Shown here: piece by piece, positions 31,181-43,716 of the stretch
Layout of the letters: the number at the start of each line of letters is the position of its first letter
How positions within the stretch are numbered: position 1 is the first letter of the stretch
From: Oscheius sp. JU75
Lineage: Eukaryota > Nematoda > Chromadorea > Rhabditida > Rhabditidae
DNA length: 64,000 nucleotides
Direction of reading: 5' to 3'
Assembly (NCBI GenBank): GCA_037178855.1
Contig: JASJZC010000003.1
Span: 434,001-498,000, forward strand
Translations under genes and position numbers: made by a program
Notes under the pieces: generated by a model
Told to the model about the DNA's origin: nothing
Databases searched by the model: none
Seen by the model: only the letters and a program-made list of their open reading frames with translations

Positions 31181-31708
31181 AATGATTCATCGTAAGAAAA
31201 TTCTGAAAAACCAAGTCTTGAAGAACTGCATGAATAAACTGGAGTCGTCGGCGGCTTCCTCAAACCTTGCTTTAGACTCATTTTATCAGTTTCATAAGGC
31301 GCTCTTGGAGTCAGAGTTTGGCACCTGTCCAGCCTAGAACGTTAGCCTTCTTGATCTGGCCTCTCCGGTTGTTTCCGCATGCAAATGAGGTGGGTTTGAC
31401 AGAGAGACAGAAAGACATATGCTCATAGAGGCTGAGAGATAGAGACCTAGAGATTCCAGGAGGACAACTTCATAACCGCATACAACGATGCCGTTCTATC
31501 ATTGGCTGCCTCTGTCCGAAAGTTTGGTGACTGCCAGGGAGTGAACAATCAGATTGTCGTGCAGCTCTACAGTGTACTCTATGACGAAGAGTACAGGAAT
31601 GGAACAGACAAGCAGAAAAAGGACATGCTGAAGAGAGCCATCATTCCAATTAAGAATATGAGAAGAGAGAAGAGAGAGGCGGTTGGATGTGTTGATCAAA
31701 AATGTTGA
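31181..31708 (+). CDS. Possible small gene of unknown function (two exons, unproven)
   Basis: A 52-codon frame (31181-31339) opens with an ATG and is Lys/Ser-rich. A second open block (31460-31708, 82 codons) starts right after a TTCCAG acceptor and has a regular hydrophobic/charged pattern with three Cys (KFGDCQG near its start, GCVDQKC at its end). I found no convincing donor joining the two, and the first has no signal peptide. Both could belong to a gene read toward the right, opposite to the kinases. Confidence 0.3.
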
Positions 31709-31863
31709 TTTTTAGGGTTACGGAAGAGCTTGATTGTGTGATATAAAGTTAATTTGTCTGTCTCTATCACCTCAGCACTTTCTTATTCTGGACATTCAAC
31801 ATCATTCACAGTGATTTTGACCAAACCTCTACCGTGTCTCCTGCAGTTTTTCAATTTTTCTAC

Positions 31864-33034
31864 CTTGTTTCTAATTTTTAGTATCACAAGCTTCTCCCTG
31901 TTCTGAATCAGATCCAGAACGTTCATTCCAAGAAACAAGGCTAACGTGAGAAATTCACAGCCGGCAAAGAAAGGTCCGGCTAAAACCTCGAATACACATT
32001 TAAATAGTCAACTCTCACTGTAAATGTCACAGAAGTCCTGTTCAATTCCTGTCACTGTACTCCTGATGAACTGAAGTGATACTCCGATAGTGATTAGGGT
32101 CACAAATAGCTGGAGGACGAAAGGGACGATTCTGTTTTGATGCTTAAATAGGAAGAGTTATAGGTGACTAAAACTCTTTACCCAAAGAACAGAGTGACAG
32201 AGGATGGATTCCTCGCTTCCCAAGTAACTAACAATGAACACCAGCAGCGAAATATTGAAAAAGATCTCGTTGGAAATAAACGCAATCCTCAGAAGACTAC
32301 TGTAGTGTCCAAGACGAGCCTCCGAACCCAGTAGAAGGGTCAGAGAACACAAGACTCGATGTACTGATCCAATCAGCAGTATCAAAATTATCAAACTCTG
32401 GAAAGTATTGTCCTTCTGCCTCTAGGACTCACATGGCTCCCAGGGAAAGTACGTAAGAGTCTCAACAGTGAGGGAGCCTGAAGGAATGTCCTGATGGAAT
32501 GTCTCTGATCTGAGTAAGTACGACGTTGGAAAGTTTAAGCAAATACTTGACAAACTACGGTTCTGCTGAAATAGATCCAACATTTTCCTGTGAATTGTGG
32601 TCATTGGAAAAGGGTGTGAGAAGTGAAGATAGGCTAACTGAGGAGTGATTCTAAAAAAACATAGTAACTTCGAAGTTTGTAATGAGAAACAGTCGTGGCG
32701 AGTCGTCCAACCTACTATTTTAAGTTCAGCGTTTGGAATGACTACTTGAGTGACGTCTGGGTATGTGTCCGACAATGGCGGAGGTTTACACCTTTTGGGA
32801 AATGACAGATACGATAGCTCGAATGAAGGGAAACATGAAGACAGGCTGACTAAGAATAGTTAAGAGAAGAAGGCACACTATGGGAACTGTAACTGGTGAA
32901 GCTTCGAACTTCTCGATTCTAATGTAGAACTCGAGTCGCTGATTCGGTTCAACAAGTAAAGTCAAATAAAGGAACCTTGCCCGCAGTACGTCCTTTTTTC
33001 TGGCTTTCAGAGACTGTCGTCCATAGAATACCAA
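31864..33034 (-). CDS. Multi-pass membrane protein gene or remnant
   Basis: Several minus-strand exons encode hydrophobic spans: one near 32890-32820 (TVPIVCLLLLTILSQ), two near 32395-32230 (MIILILLIGSVHRVLC; FFNISLLVFIVSYL), one near 32130 (FVLQLFVTLITIGVSLQF) and one near 31960 (FLTLALFLGMNVLDLI). The last two exons join in phase (DIY|TGPFFAG); the joins among the earlier exons do not agree, so either my splice sites are wrong or the gene is broken. The span count and small exons would suit a nematode chemoreceptor-type receptor, but no family motif is seen. Confidence 0.4.
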
Positions 33035-33713
33035 ATCCTTCCGGAGTTATCTGAAAACTGATTTTACTGAGTTTTCAAAAGTCTAAACCAGTCGTAGCTC
33101 AGAAAAGTTCTTGGTGCAATATTTTAATTTGTTTGGAATTTTATTCCATTCTTCCTTGTCAAAGTCATTGTCCACTCCATGACATGTTTTCTCCACCATG
33201 CCGATCAAGAACGTCAATTTCTTCTAAAAATTGGAACAAATAGTCTAACTTCCGAATCATATGGGTTGCTCTTTAATGCTTCCCATTCCTGTTCGTTTAT
33301 CGCCAAGCACAGCTGGAAAAGAGTTAAAGAACTTGGCTGGTTTACAATATGTGAATGTAATTCCACAAGTTTTAGAGGATGACATGGAATTGATCAAATA
33401 ATAAGAAGAAGTCACTAATTCTTGAATCAACTTGCTCAGGGAGTGAGACTCGTCGTAGAGATAAAATGCGAGATGGATGAGTACTCCTATTCACTCCTTC
33501 TGCACTAAATCAAACATTTTAAACCGTAAGAAATAGGATTTTTATTAAGAACACCTTTGATCATTGTGCCAATAAAGGGAGAAAATAAGGAAAGGTTTGT
33601 CCTGAACACGTTCCCGTTCCTTTCAAGGCTGGTTCAAGCCAAAACTCGTTGAAAGGGAACTGTTAACAAGTAACATGCCTTTTGGGCTTCTTGCGTCACT
33701 TTTATTCTAGCCT

Positions 33714-36700
33714 CTAAGGATTGTATTCAATGGGAAGCTTCTTCTTGCGGACCACTCCAGCATCTTGAAAGCATTCGGGACAGAACTGCTCGTGAGAGTC
33801 ATGCGGAATGCCTGTCCACTCGATGATGATACAGTCGTCGTTGATGTCTTCCTGGACTCAGTGAAGGGTTCCCAGCTGATAGTAATCACGGTAGCCTCAT
33901 TTGAACCGAGGCGTCCATGAACGGGATTCAGGTTCAGACGGATCAAGCTAGAGATCTTGGCTGTCCATCCAATATGACGATCGGAAATGTTAGTAAGTTT
34001 GAGAAGACAGGTAAGTTTTTCATCGAATGGTGCACTGATCATGATCCTTCTAGCGGGTTGAGTGATGATGTCTTCCAGAGAAAAAGACTTTTTAGTTGGA
34101 TGAATCTTGTCGTCAAGTTTGAGTCTCTGAAAGTAAATCATACGCATCTTTTTTAACTCTCTCAGACTTTTGCTTGAGGCTCTTGACTGGATTCCTCTTG
34201 GCGATCTGTCGGTGTAGGAAGTTGCTCTTGTCCTTCAAAAAACGTGTAAACTTCTGCCATCGTTGGACGCGAATCCCGGTCGTGTGCCATCATCCTATTT
34301 ACAAAATTTTCTCGAAAAAATTACCCTTACCTCTGAATAAAAGCCCATATTGTAGAAGACACTGTTACTTTCATAGCCAGTGTTTCATTGAGGGTATCTT
34401 TAGGATCGCAGCGGAAAATCATTTTCCATATTGAGCGACCAAGACCGAAAACGTCGACCTTTGGAGTGCAGGTATCCACATCTCCATAAATGATTTCAGG
34501 TGCGCGATACCCAGGGGTTCCGTTGTCCGAGGTATTTTCACAATGAAGGACATCTGAGATAACTGTCCCCATTTTCACAATTCCAAGATCGCTGATCTTG
34601 AGAAGTTGGTGGTATTCATCGAGTAACATGCTAAAACTGATATTAGGGAAAAACAAACAAGCTCACTTCGAGGGTTTCACATCACGATGAAGCGAGTTGC
34701 TGGTGTGGATAAAGTCTAGTCCGCATGCTGCATGGAGACTCCAGCGAATGATTGAAGATTCGGAATAGTCCTCAGTGCTTTTAATAACTGAAAACGTTGA
34801 AGGTAACAAATGTTTCATGTTACCCGAGTCCAAGGAGCCTCCTTTGCAATATTCCATCAACAGACCTTGAATTCTGTACCCGTTGACAACAAAACCATAA
34901 AGAGAGACAATGTGTGGATTGCATTGCGTCTAAATTGACACGATTGACAGGGAAAGTTAGAATTTCACCGTCAAGAGTGTACGAATTTCATCCTTCAATT
35001 GCAAAAATGATGCATGCAGTCCGTGAGAACTAGCCAACACCCCAATGAACAACTTGGCGGCTACTGGTACTGGCAGCCCAGGCGCAGTCACAAGCTCCAC
35101 GACGGCTTGCCCGCCTTCAGAAAGTACTTCAACTTTGGTAAGAGATGATTCTTCATAACTTTTGAAGCGAATTTGCTGAAATATGAATTGTGAAAGAGTT
35201 TTAAAAAATGCCTACACTAGCACCTGACAGGACATTTCCCCATTCGCTGCTGCAAATGCGCTTCAGCTGCTCCACGGGCGCACTTTTTTTTGATATCGTC
35301 AGTTTTTTGTAGAGAAACTACAGTATCAAATTAAATCGGTTATCACTAATAGTTACCTCGTGAAAGTACATCTCGGGGGTGATTCTTTGACGAGTCAGAA
35401 GTTCTTTCAAATTCGGAAAGGACTCAAGAGTGTCCACCAGGCGATTTAAACACTGCTGCTGTTTTTCTCTCTCGTCATCTTGGGTATGGAACTGTTCAAA
35501 ATCAAAGGCGGATGACGAAACTTACTAGAAAAACTTTTACAAATGACAGAAAGAATACATAGGGATAAACTTCAGTCCACTTTCTTATGTTTGCATGATT
35601 CACTTGTTCTGGATCATAGAAATACTTCAGAAAGGTTTGTTCAGCTTCTTGACGTTGTCGAAGCTCTTCCTCCAAATCTTTGACTTGTTTCTCGCTCAAG
35701 TAGTTTTTCAGGACCTATAATTATGCAAAGATTGCTTCTCTCTAATTTTAAATGCTACATGGAAGTAGATTAGCAGCAATCCAAAGCTCAGAGTACTATT
35801 TGTCTCTTCCCAGAACATTTCACAGGTTTTCTACAATAAAAGTTTCTTGTTCGGCTCGACACAACTCACTTCACTGTATTGAGGAAAACCATTTCTGATC
35901 TCTTCAACAAATCTTAGGTGATCAGCTAGGGCGTAAAGCCGCTCTCCATGTAAGAATTTGATCTACTTAACCGTGTACGGATCAGAGCCATTCAAACCTC
36001 TGAACACTTCTCGAAGATCTTTTCGTAAAAAATATCTGTTTCAGTCATTGGTCTGGATATTTGGAAGCCATATGATTCTGTATGTTCTATAATTTGATTA
36101 ATTTATCATGCACATCTTGATCACTTAGATTAGTGACTGGTTGTAAGTACTGAAGAAGATTCTTGGATGTTTCTTCTTAATATATTTTTCTTAATGCTTG
36201 GCTTTAATGTCTTACGCTCATCATTGTCGTATGAACATAGTGTTCTTACCGCCATATACGTCTCAAATCTCGGCAACAAAAAATAATAAGGATAGGGACC
36301 TTTCGCCTCAAATACGTTCAAAAGGCATTCCAACAACCAATTATCGTCTCTTGACTTGTCTGCAGCGTCGGTTGGTGGCAGTTCGACAGTCACAGTTTGA
36401 GGAATTATATTCTGAAAACTGCCGTAAACGAGTATTCCCACCCACTCCTCGGCCATCCAGGCGGAGACAGAGAGAGTACCAGCTTCTTTCACTTACCGGG
36501 AAAAAGTTGCGCACAACAAGAGGCAGAGCTGGCACCAATTTCAACAATCTAAAAAGGGCATAGGTGCATTTTTTATCTTTGTATTCGTTCTAAAAGTGAG
36601 TGAAATACACGATTTTACTAGAAAACTTTCCGGTTTTAGAGATTTCTCTAAAAACTCCCTAGTTGCATTGAAGACCAAGAAGTAATAATTCGGTCCCAAC

Positions 36701-38511
36701 AAGTCGAAGTGTAGATAGTCATCAATATTCCCATCTTGATATAACCCAGCCGATGCGAGAAAATCTCTCAACATATTTGTTACCTTTCTTCGCACTTGAA
36801 TACGGCGGAGATTTTCTTTCTAAAGATGAAAGTCGCAAATTTCGAAACCCCTAACTGTTAACTTGTGAAGCAAGTTTTGTTCTTCTTTAGTGAAGCTGAT
36901 GACTTTTTCCGGAAGTGCTAGCAGTTTGTTAGTGTTGAATTCATTTATAATTTCAAGATAAAGTGCAGAATACTGTGTGTAGAGCTTGTCCACAGCTACT
37001 ATCCATTTCTTTAAAATCATTCGGTTCACTTTAGGATCCAATTTACCTTAAACAATGAACAGTATTCTCGTGATTCTTTGTATTCGAACATTTCATCCTG
37101 CATGTTTGCAATAGCTGATTGGCTAATAAACATCACCAAGTCGAACAGCCGGAGAAAATGAGAATATCCATTGCATTCCAACAAAGCCTGATCCAAATTT
37201 TTGGTGACAATTACACGCTGAAATACCATTTCTTCTACAAGCTTCACAACTACTGTGTAGTAAACAATCCGACACTTTTCATCTTTGTAGTCGTTCTAAA
37301 AGTTAGTGAAATACACGATTTTAATAGAAAACTTTCCGGTCCTCGAGGTTTCTAACAGAACACACTTGTTGTATAGAATACCAAGAAACAATCCTTCCCC
37401 AACAAGTCGAGGGGCAGATATTTACCAATGTTCACATCTTGACATGAACCATCCGATGCGAGAAAATCTCCCAGCATAGATTCTATCCTTGCTCGCACTT
37501 GAATACGGCGGAGATTTTCTTTCTAAAGATGAAAGTCGCAAATTTCGAAACCCCTAACTGTTAACTTGTGAAGCAAGTTTTGTTCTTCTTGAGTGAAGAT
37601 GATGACATTTTGCGGAAGTGCTAGCAGTTTGTTAGTGTTCTCTTCATTTATAATTTCAAGGTAAAGTGCAGAATACTGTGTGTAGAGCTTGTCCACAGCT
37701 ACTATCCATTTCTTTAAAATCATTCAGTTCACTTTAGGATTCAATTCACCTTAAACAAGGAATAGTATTCTCGTGATTCTTTGCATTTGAACATTTCATC
37801 CTGCATGGTTTCAATAGCTGATTCACTAGTAGCCGTCACCAAGTCGAACAGGCATACAAAATGGGTATATCCATCGTATTTCAACAAAGCCTGATCAAAA
37901 TTCTTGGTGACAATTACACGCTGAAATACCATTTCTTCTACTAGCTTCACAACTGCTGTGTAGTAAACAATCCGATAACTTTCTTTCAGAACACTAGATA
38001 TCCTGTTCCATTTGGCTATATTACGAGATCGTGTATAAAACTCCTTCGTAAAATTCTCGTAAAAAAAGAATGTTGTACACTGCTTTATGTCCAACAGTTG
38101 AGCATTGCAAAGTTGATTCCATAAGACTTGAAATTCTTCTACTGTAATCTGAAAATCTGCTAATTGCCATACCGGAAAATCGAAACAATTCGCAGGTCTT
38201 CAAGTCTTTTGGAACTGTACCGTATTCCTCCGTCAAAATCAACTGCAACACACCAATGTTCATGCTCTGGTTTGGAGATGTCTCGTGTCAAGAGGAATGA
38301 ATTTGTATGGTACTCCTCTAATATTGGGGCACACAGCTCAACAACGGAGCTGTATGGGTCCTTTTTCAGTTTCTCCCAATCTTCGCTATACACAGCTAAG
38401 CAGAGCTGAGAAAAAAGCGTAAAAATGTATAGAAACACTTACAATGTACGGGAACTGTTTTACAACATCCTCATGCGGGTCGGGAAACGTCCTATTGTAA
38501 ATTTTTTGCAT
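33714..38511 (-). CDS. Protein kinase fused to a major sperm protein domain (K3); frameshift in the MSP part
   Basis: Long minus-strand gene; the ATG at 38511 is the best start. About 2.8 kb of exons encode an unrecognised helical N-terminal region with a tandem exon duplication. The kinase follows: SEGGQAVVELV and VAAKLF (Lys), NPHIVSLYGF, LLMEYCKGGSL, HRDVKPSN (across an intron near 34666), SDLG in place of DFG, GTPGYRAPEI and DSRPTMAEV. A 41-bp intron (about 34111-34151) then joins in phase to an MSP domain: ISAPFDEKL, LTNISDRHIGW, LNPVHGRL and SWEPF match MSP strands, and the C-terminal WTGIPHDSHEQF to KKKLPIEYNP ends exactly as MSPs do. The reading frame changes near 33850-33860, so the last 46 residues of the MSP fold are out of frame with the rest. 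Kinase and MSP identities are seen directly; a sperm role is inferred. Confidence 0.7.
36567..37269. repeat. Tandem exon duplication, copy 1 (inside K3)
   Basis: A unit of about 700 bp repeats head to tail with copy 2 at 37270. The stretch from CGCACTTGAATACGGCGG (36791) matches that at 37494, an offset of 703. The coding part (minus strand) is conserved, including MILKKWIVAVDKLY and LLHKLTVRGFEICDF. Confidence 0.85.
37270..37985. repeat. Tandem exon duplication, copy 2 (inside K3)
   Basis: Second unit; exons are the same length and frame as copy 1, so the duplication adds a repeat to the N-terminal region rather than breaking it. The smaller exon at the right of each unit has diverged more than the middle one. 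Confidence 0.82.
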
Positions 38512-38779
38512 TTTGCGAGTTTTGCGGCTGGTACTCTTCTCCTTGCTGCAGCTTAGATAAGATAAGGCGTTGGACAAATAAGGTCCAATACAATTAGTAC
38601 CATTAAAGATGTGATAAACAAGGTTAGAAACAGGCTGATGTGAGGAAGTTTGAGGCGGGATTGAAGCTGCATGAAAGTTAAGAGACGCCGGCCGCCGTTG
38701 ACCCACCGCGCGTTTCGGCTCAACTTTTTGTACCACCTCGTAGGCAGTTATAAAGGAGAGAGCGACAAGAATTCGAAAG

Positions 38780-39010
38780 GTAAAGTCAGCGTTTCGTCAA
38801 TTTCCTCGGTAATTTTTCTGTCAAAGTATTTGGGGCAGAATTTGGCTCTGAATCGATTAAAAACACTTAGAAGCCAAGAAAATGTGTGTAAAGTGGAGAA
38901 AAACGCAAAAGATTGATTTCCAGGATGCTCGAGGCGGGATCCGACTGCTACAAAAAATTTACCCGCAACCGGACTGTCCCTTTAAAGGGACGGTGACATT
39001 GTGGGTGCAT
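38780..39010. repeat. Foldback MITE fragments, tail to tail
   Basis: The right half of one copy (GGGGCAGAATTTGGCTCTGA ... GGCGGGATCCGACTG ... GTCCCTTTAA) meets the left end of another (TTTAAAGGGACGGTGACATT) at about 38979, so two ends abut. Confidence 0.65.
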
Positions 39011-39256
39011 GGATTTACTCATGCAGTTCTTGGTTGTTCAGGATTTCCTACGATAAATCATTTTAGCACTGTCTCTTCCCCGTCCTTGAGGTGAGCTTCT
39101 GTACCATCTTACAATTGAGCCATCGAGATGGTGTAAGAACCTCGGACATGTCATTGACGGCATAAAGCTGCATGGCAAAGCCGAAAATGCGGTAGTGCTA
39201 CTTTCTTTACTAACATGAAAATGTGTTTAGGGAATCAACTAGAGCACCAGAGTCTT

Positions 39257-39497
39257 GTGGAACGAACACGTCAATTTGTTCACTATCACGTTTCCTGGTT
39301 CAGAGCAAAGCGTGAGTTGGCTTTTGACCGTGTGGCAAAGAACAGACAGAGAGACAAAAACCATGTTCGGATCTCTTTCTCGCTCACTGACCATAGGCTT
39401 CCGAGTAGACATAAACAGTTCTAGTTTTCCCGTTATACTATCGCATAAACACCGATCTCTCGAGTAGTTTAAACTAAGCAAGACGTGTTCGTTCCAC
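39257..39497. repeat. Small element with 16-base terminal inverted repeats
   Basis: GTGGAACGAACACGTC at 39257-39272 is the exact reverse complement of 39482-39497. 241 bp, non-coding. Possibly a different MITE family; no clear target duplication seen. Confidence 0.65.
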
Positions 39498-42400
39498 ACA
39501 ATAAGTGTCAACAGCTTTGTAAGAGGTTTTTCTGGAACACACCATTCCTCTTCCTGAAACATGGGTTAACTTATAGCTTAGAATATTAGTCGATGGTCGT
39601 TGAGCTCCAGACGCTTTCTGGGAAAACTGGGGCTTGTTCCCTGGCTAAATTGGTTTGGGAGAATTATTTGTGATCATGTAGAGAAAGGATTCCTGTTTGT
39701 GGGAAATATTGTTCGGAAATGGATGACCGAAGTATAGACGATCTTTTTCTTGCGAGGCAAATTTGTTCAGATACTGTAGTCAAATTTTAAGTTGTGGTAG
39801 AAGCCATGCAGATATAAAACTAAAAAACCACACCGCTTAGCAACACGATCTGGAGCTTTGGTTTACTTTCTTTTTGACGCAAACTGGTCCTGAATCTTCT
39901 CTTTGAACTGTGAAAATTTTATCAGTACCGGCTTGCTTGAGCTTTAGGCTACAGGCATCTCTTGCATTTCGAGTACAGCATAATAATTAAATAGTTTAGA
40001 CTTTCCCAACTGCGTCAGCTGTTGCCCGTTCACCTGAATCAGATTGCAGTTCTTTGGAAGCGACATAATTTGAGCATATGCGCGCAATCTACTATTACGA
40101 GATGGTTCTCACTGGCATAGACTAGTGATTATTCGAAGAGAACTTGTAGTGTTTCGTTAACCAGCTCATTCGTACCTACTAAATTTCTAGAAGCACTTGA
40201 TAACAAGCTCATCTCTTCAATAAAAAATTCAACGAATTGAAATCTGAGATAGTACGGGAGCAGCATAAGATTCGTACTTCCTCATTCCCTGCTTTTTTCC
40301 TCGACCTCAGTTTTGTAGGTAAAAGTTCAAGCCGTTTTTGCTACCCGTCCAGCATGTTACATTATCCATACGAATTAATGATGGAACGCTTCAGAGTCTT
40401 CATTTTCCTTTTTTACTAATTTCCAAGGGTGGAACGTGGGATGGATCCCAAAACCGAGTCATTTCCTTCTAGGCTTCCTAGTCATGGCGTCACTTCAGGA
40501 CCCATGCGTTACTAGGAAAAAAGAAAGAATACTTGCAAAATGGTAGCTGAGGTTGATCTATTTTTGAGAATGGGTTTGAGATGTATCGAGGTACCAAAAA
40601 CCGTATTCAATCGCTGGGTAAGATTTTAAACTAATAGTAACTGATGAATGTTGATTGTGAAAAATATTCGGGCCCTCTACTCTTTATCCACTGACCACCC
40701 GTTGTTCTTCTTCTCACACGTCAATCAAGTCCTCTCTGCCTTCTTCCTGCAACCCATCTAAAGCCAGTCTACCCGGGTCTGTTTGTGTCCTCATTAGGAC
40801 ACCCCAGAGAGAGAGAGGGAGAAGGCGTGGCCGTGCTGGCCGAAGGATCATCGTGTATCTCATACTGACTGGGCGTGTCTCCTGTCCACTCCTTCTCACA
40901 TCCCGTTAGGAGCATCTTGGAGCCAGCAGCTGTCAAACCTCTCAATAAGGTTCGTGGGGACACCGATTGGTAGAAAACTAATGGGAACCGGGGTCCTCTG
41001 AGGGAGTGAGGGGGAAGAAAACAACAATTAGGATGGCTGGAAGAGAGTCACTGGAGCATAGAATAGAGGAAGAGGAGAAGTCACGTTTTTGGTGACTTCT
41101 ACATATGACTGTGGGCTGTTCTAGAGAGATATCGTACCGAGAAAGTATATTATCAGCCTAAATTCAAATTTTGGTGGGGGAATATTTAATCACATACCCT
41201 GTAAAATGCATTTTTTATTTATGTGCACGCTGTATACCAACTTTCGGGTATATTTCCGCTCTTACTTTGTTGCATCAAGTCTTGTATGCAGCTATATCTC
41301 AAATTTTATAAGCGTATTTTATAACCTTCCGCTCCCCTTTCAGTTATTAATTGTTCTGATCAGGAGCCATATTTCAACGAAACAAATGTTCTGAGCCAAA
41401 GTTTATGAAAAATCTGGTTGCGTGTTGACCTCCGCTAGAAACAGACACGGCCATTAGTAATTGGGAGAGGAATGAAATAATAGGGAATGGACCAAATGGG
41501 ACTTCTTTCAGAAGATCTTTTGGATTTCCTATCCCACTTTCCGGAAATTACTAGTACCTGTTCTCGGCAACTAAACAAATGAAAGCCTAGAGAGGACTTG
41601 CTAGAGATACTGCGGCGTGAATTACATTTCCCCAAAACGAGCTCGTTCGCGAAAGAGAATAGGTCACAGTTCAGGGTCTCAAGTCAGCTTATCACAGCTC
41701 CTGGGCTTCATGACGATGCGCTAAAGCGGCTTTCCTGATTTCTACGATTGCGCTAATCTTGCTTTTTAGGAGGGAACACAGCTTTGTGTAGTTTGAGGCA
41801 ACCTGAACGGTTCTTAATAGAATTAAATTGTAGAAAGCTTAAGTAATCGTATCTTTTAAATGCCTTGGCAATGCCATAGTTTGGTAAGCAACCTGGGTCA
41901 GTTAAATTTAGTGCCTATCACCACCAAGAAAATAACATTAGGTGAGTTCGATAAAAAAAAACTGCTACCTTCAACAGTCCAAATTTTCGGTTTAATTTAT
42001 TTTGCGGGTTAAAGTAGGTACAACTATTCCAGTACCGTCTTAAATCAGAAACCGAGCTAATGAATACATTTTCTTATTTTTAGTCCCACAGCCAGGTATG
42101 CTTCATTCGCTCCATTTTCTAAAATTGTCCTATGATAAAAGCCTGCACTTCAATAGTACGGTCTTGATAATTGAGCGGCAACTTTGCAACGGTGAACCTT
42201 CAAGTAAATAGGTCTAGTAGTTTTGCGAATCTGATTTAACAACTATATTTTAAGTTCAAAAGATCTTTTTTGGAGTATTCAACTCTTTAAGCAGATTGAC
42301 CAGCTTGTTGACCCACAAAATAGCCAATTTAAGAGTCTAGAAGGGCCAGAACTGACAAGTTTCGGCTAGAAAAAAATTCAGTCCACCCTTCTCGTCAATT

Positions 42401-43716
42401 TTCACACAATCGGCACTCAATCCAAATTTAATGTCCACGAGAAGGCGACGAGACGCCATCTTGTGCGTTCCTTTCCGGTCATTACACCCTTCAATGTATT
42501 TTCTTTAAACTATACCGTCATGGAGAAAATCAGCCGTGTTCCTCCACAAATGAACTTTTCCGGATCGTTGCTCGCGAAGAATCGGCTGAAGAAGCAGTTT
42601 TTTCAGACCCAGCAAACCTCAACAGCTTGAACTTTTATCTCCTCCCACCAGTTTTTTTAGCATAAAGTTTTTTTGGAAGGGTATAATTTTCCTGGAGCCG
42701 GGGTGACAATTTGCACTCGACAAAGGGCGTTATGTAGCGAACATGTCACATTAGAAATTCTCCTTCCTCATTTCGCACTCACTGACACTTTAGGAAAACT
42801 GCTCTGGAGGGATGTTAAACCAACAGTTGAACTTAAATAGCCAAAAAATCACGTCACTCTGCTTCTTTGAACTTTCCAATTTAGTTCGCGACTTCCTTTG
42901 AAGTCTAGCTATGCCAAATTGCCGAGTGTCACTTCGTAGTAACCAACTTTTTAATTTCTACCGCTGCCATACATTCTGGCGATAACTATATTCTTAAAAT
43001 CGGCGGGACAAAGAGACGATGGCATAATTGAATTTGAGATGGAAGAAGAAGAGAGAAAATAAATGCTTTGAAGGGGAACATAGGAGCTGATGGCTTAATG
43101 CAGTAAAATCGTCTTAAGGATTTTGTTTGTGCCCTAGCTGCAATATGATTCAAATACATTTTTCCCTTTCCAAATGACGTGCTCGTTAAAATTCTATTAG
43201 TCTATCTGCGTAGTCTATACAGGTCGGTCTGACCCGTGCTCTCCCATTCATTAAAGATGCGTGACTCTCCCATGGCATAACTTGTCCAATTCCTAAAATC
43301 AGCTGAAAATATTTTAGAATTTGCATAGATTTGGAGAATATAACTACTTGTTATCGTCACATTTTCTCCAATTAGATTGCTGCAATTTCCGTGCACTATC
43401 TGCGTATCAGTTTCCTCTTCAAAGCCTATTTTCCGTCGTTTTCTCTTTTCTCCATCTGTGTAACGCCATTTAGAAGCCCGAAGCTTCCTTCACACAAGCG
43501 GAAACGACGCGTCTAGGGAGCAAGAGAGAAGCAGCGTTGCTCGGAAACATAAGCAGCTTTCGTTGAGGGGATTTCTTTGGGTGACTGCTAGAAATTAGAG
43601 AGGGACGTTCTAAACGATATAGGTGTTCAGATTGGTTTTTGTTCAAATCTCATCATGACACATTGAAACTTCAACAGCTTTCTTATTGAGCAATTAAAAG
43701 GAGTTTTGTCAAATTA

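Larger units (their letters stand above)
38512..43716. other. Gene-poor region with MITE pieces
   Basis: Holds MITE fragments (38780-39010) and a small inverted-repeat element (39257-39497). From 39.5 to 43.7 kb I see no exon with domain or splice support on either strand; open frames there are short and compositionally random. Confidence 0.5.

Noticed and set aside
33840-33870. An intron explaining the frame change in the MSP domain of K3
   Set aside because: No GT/AG pair fits between the two conserved blocks, which abut as in normal MSPs.
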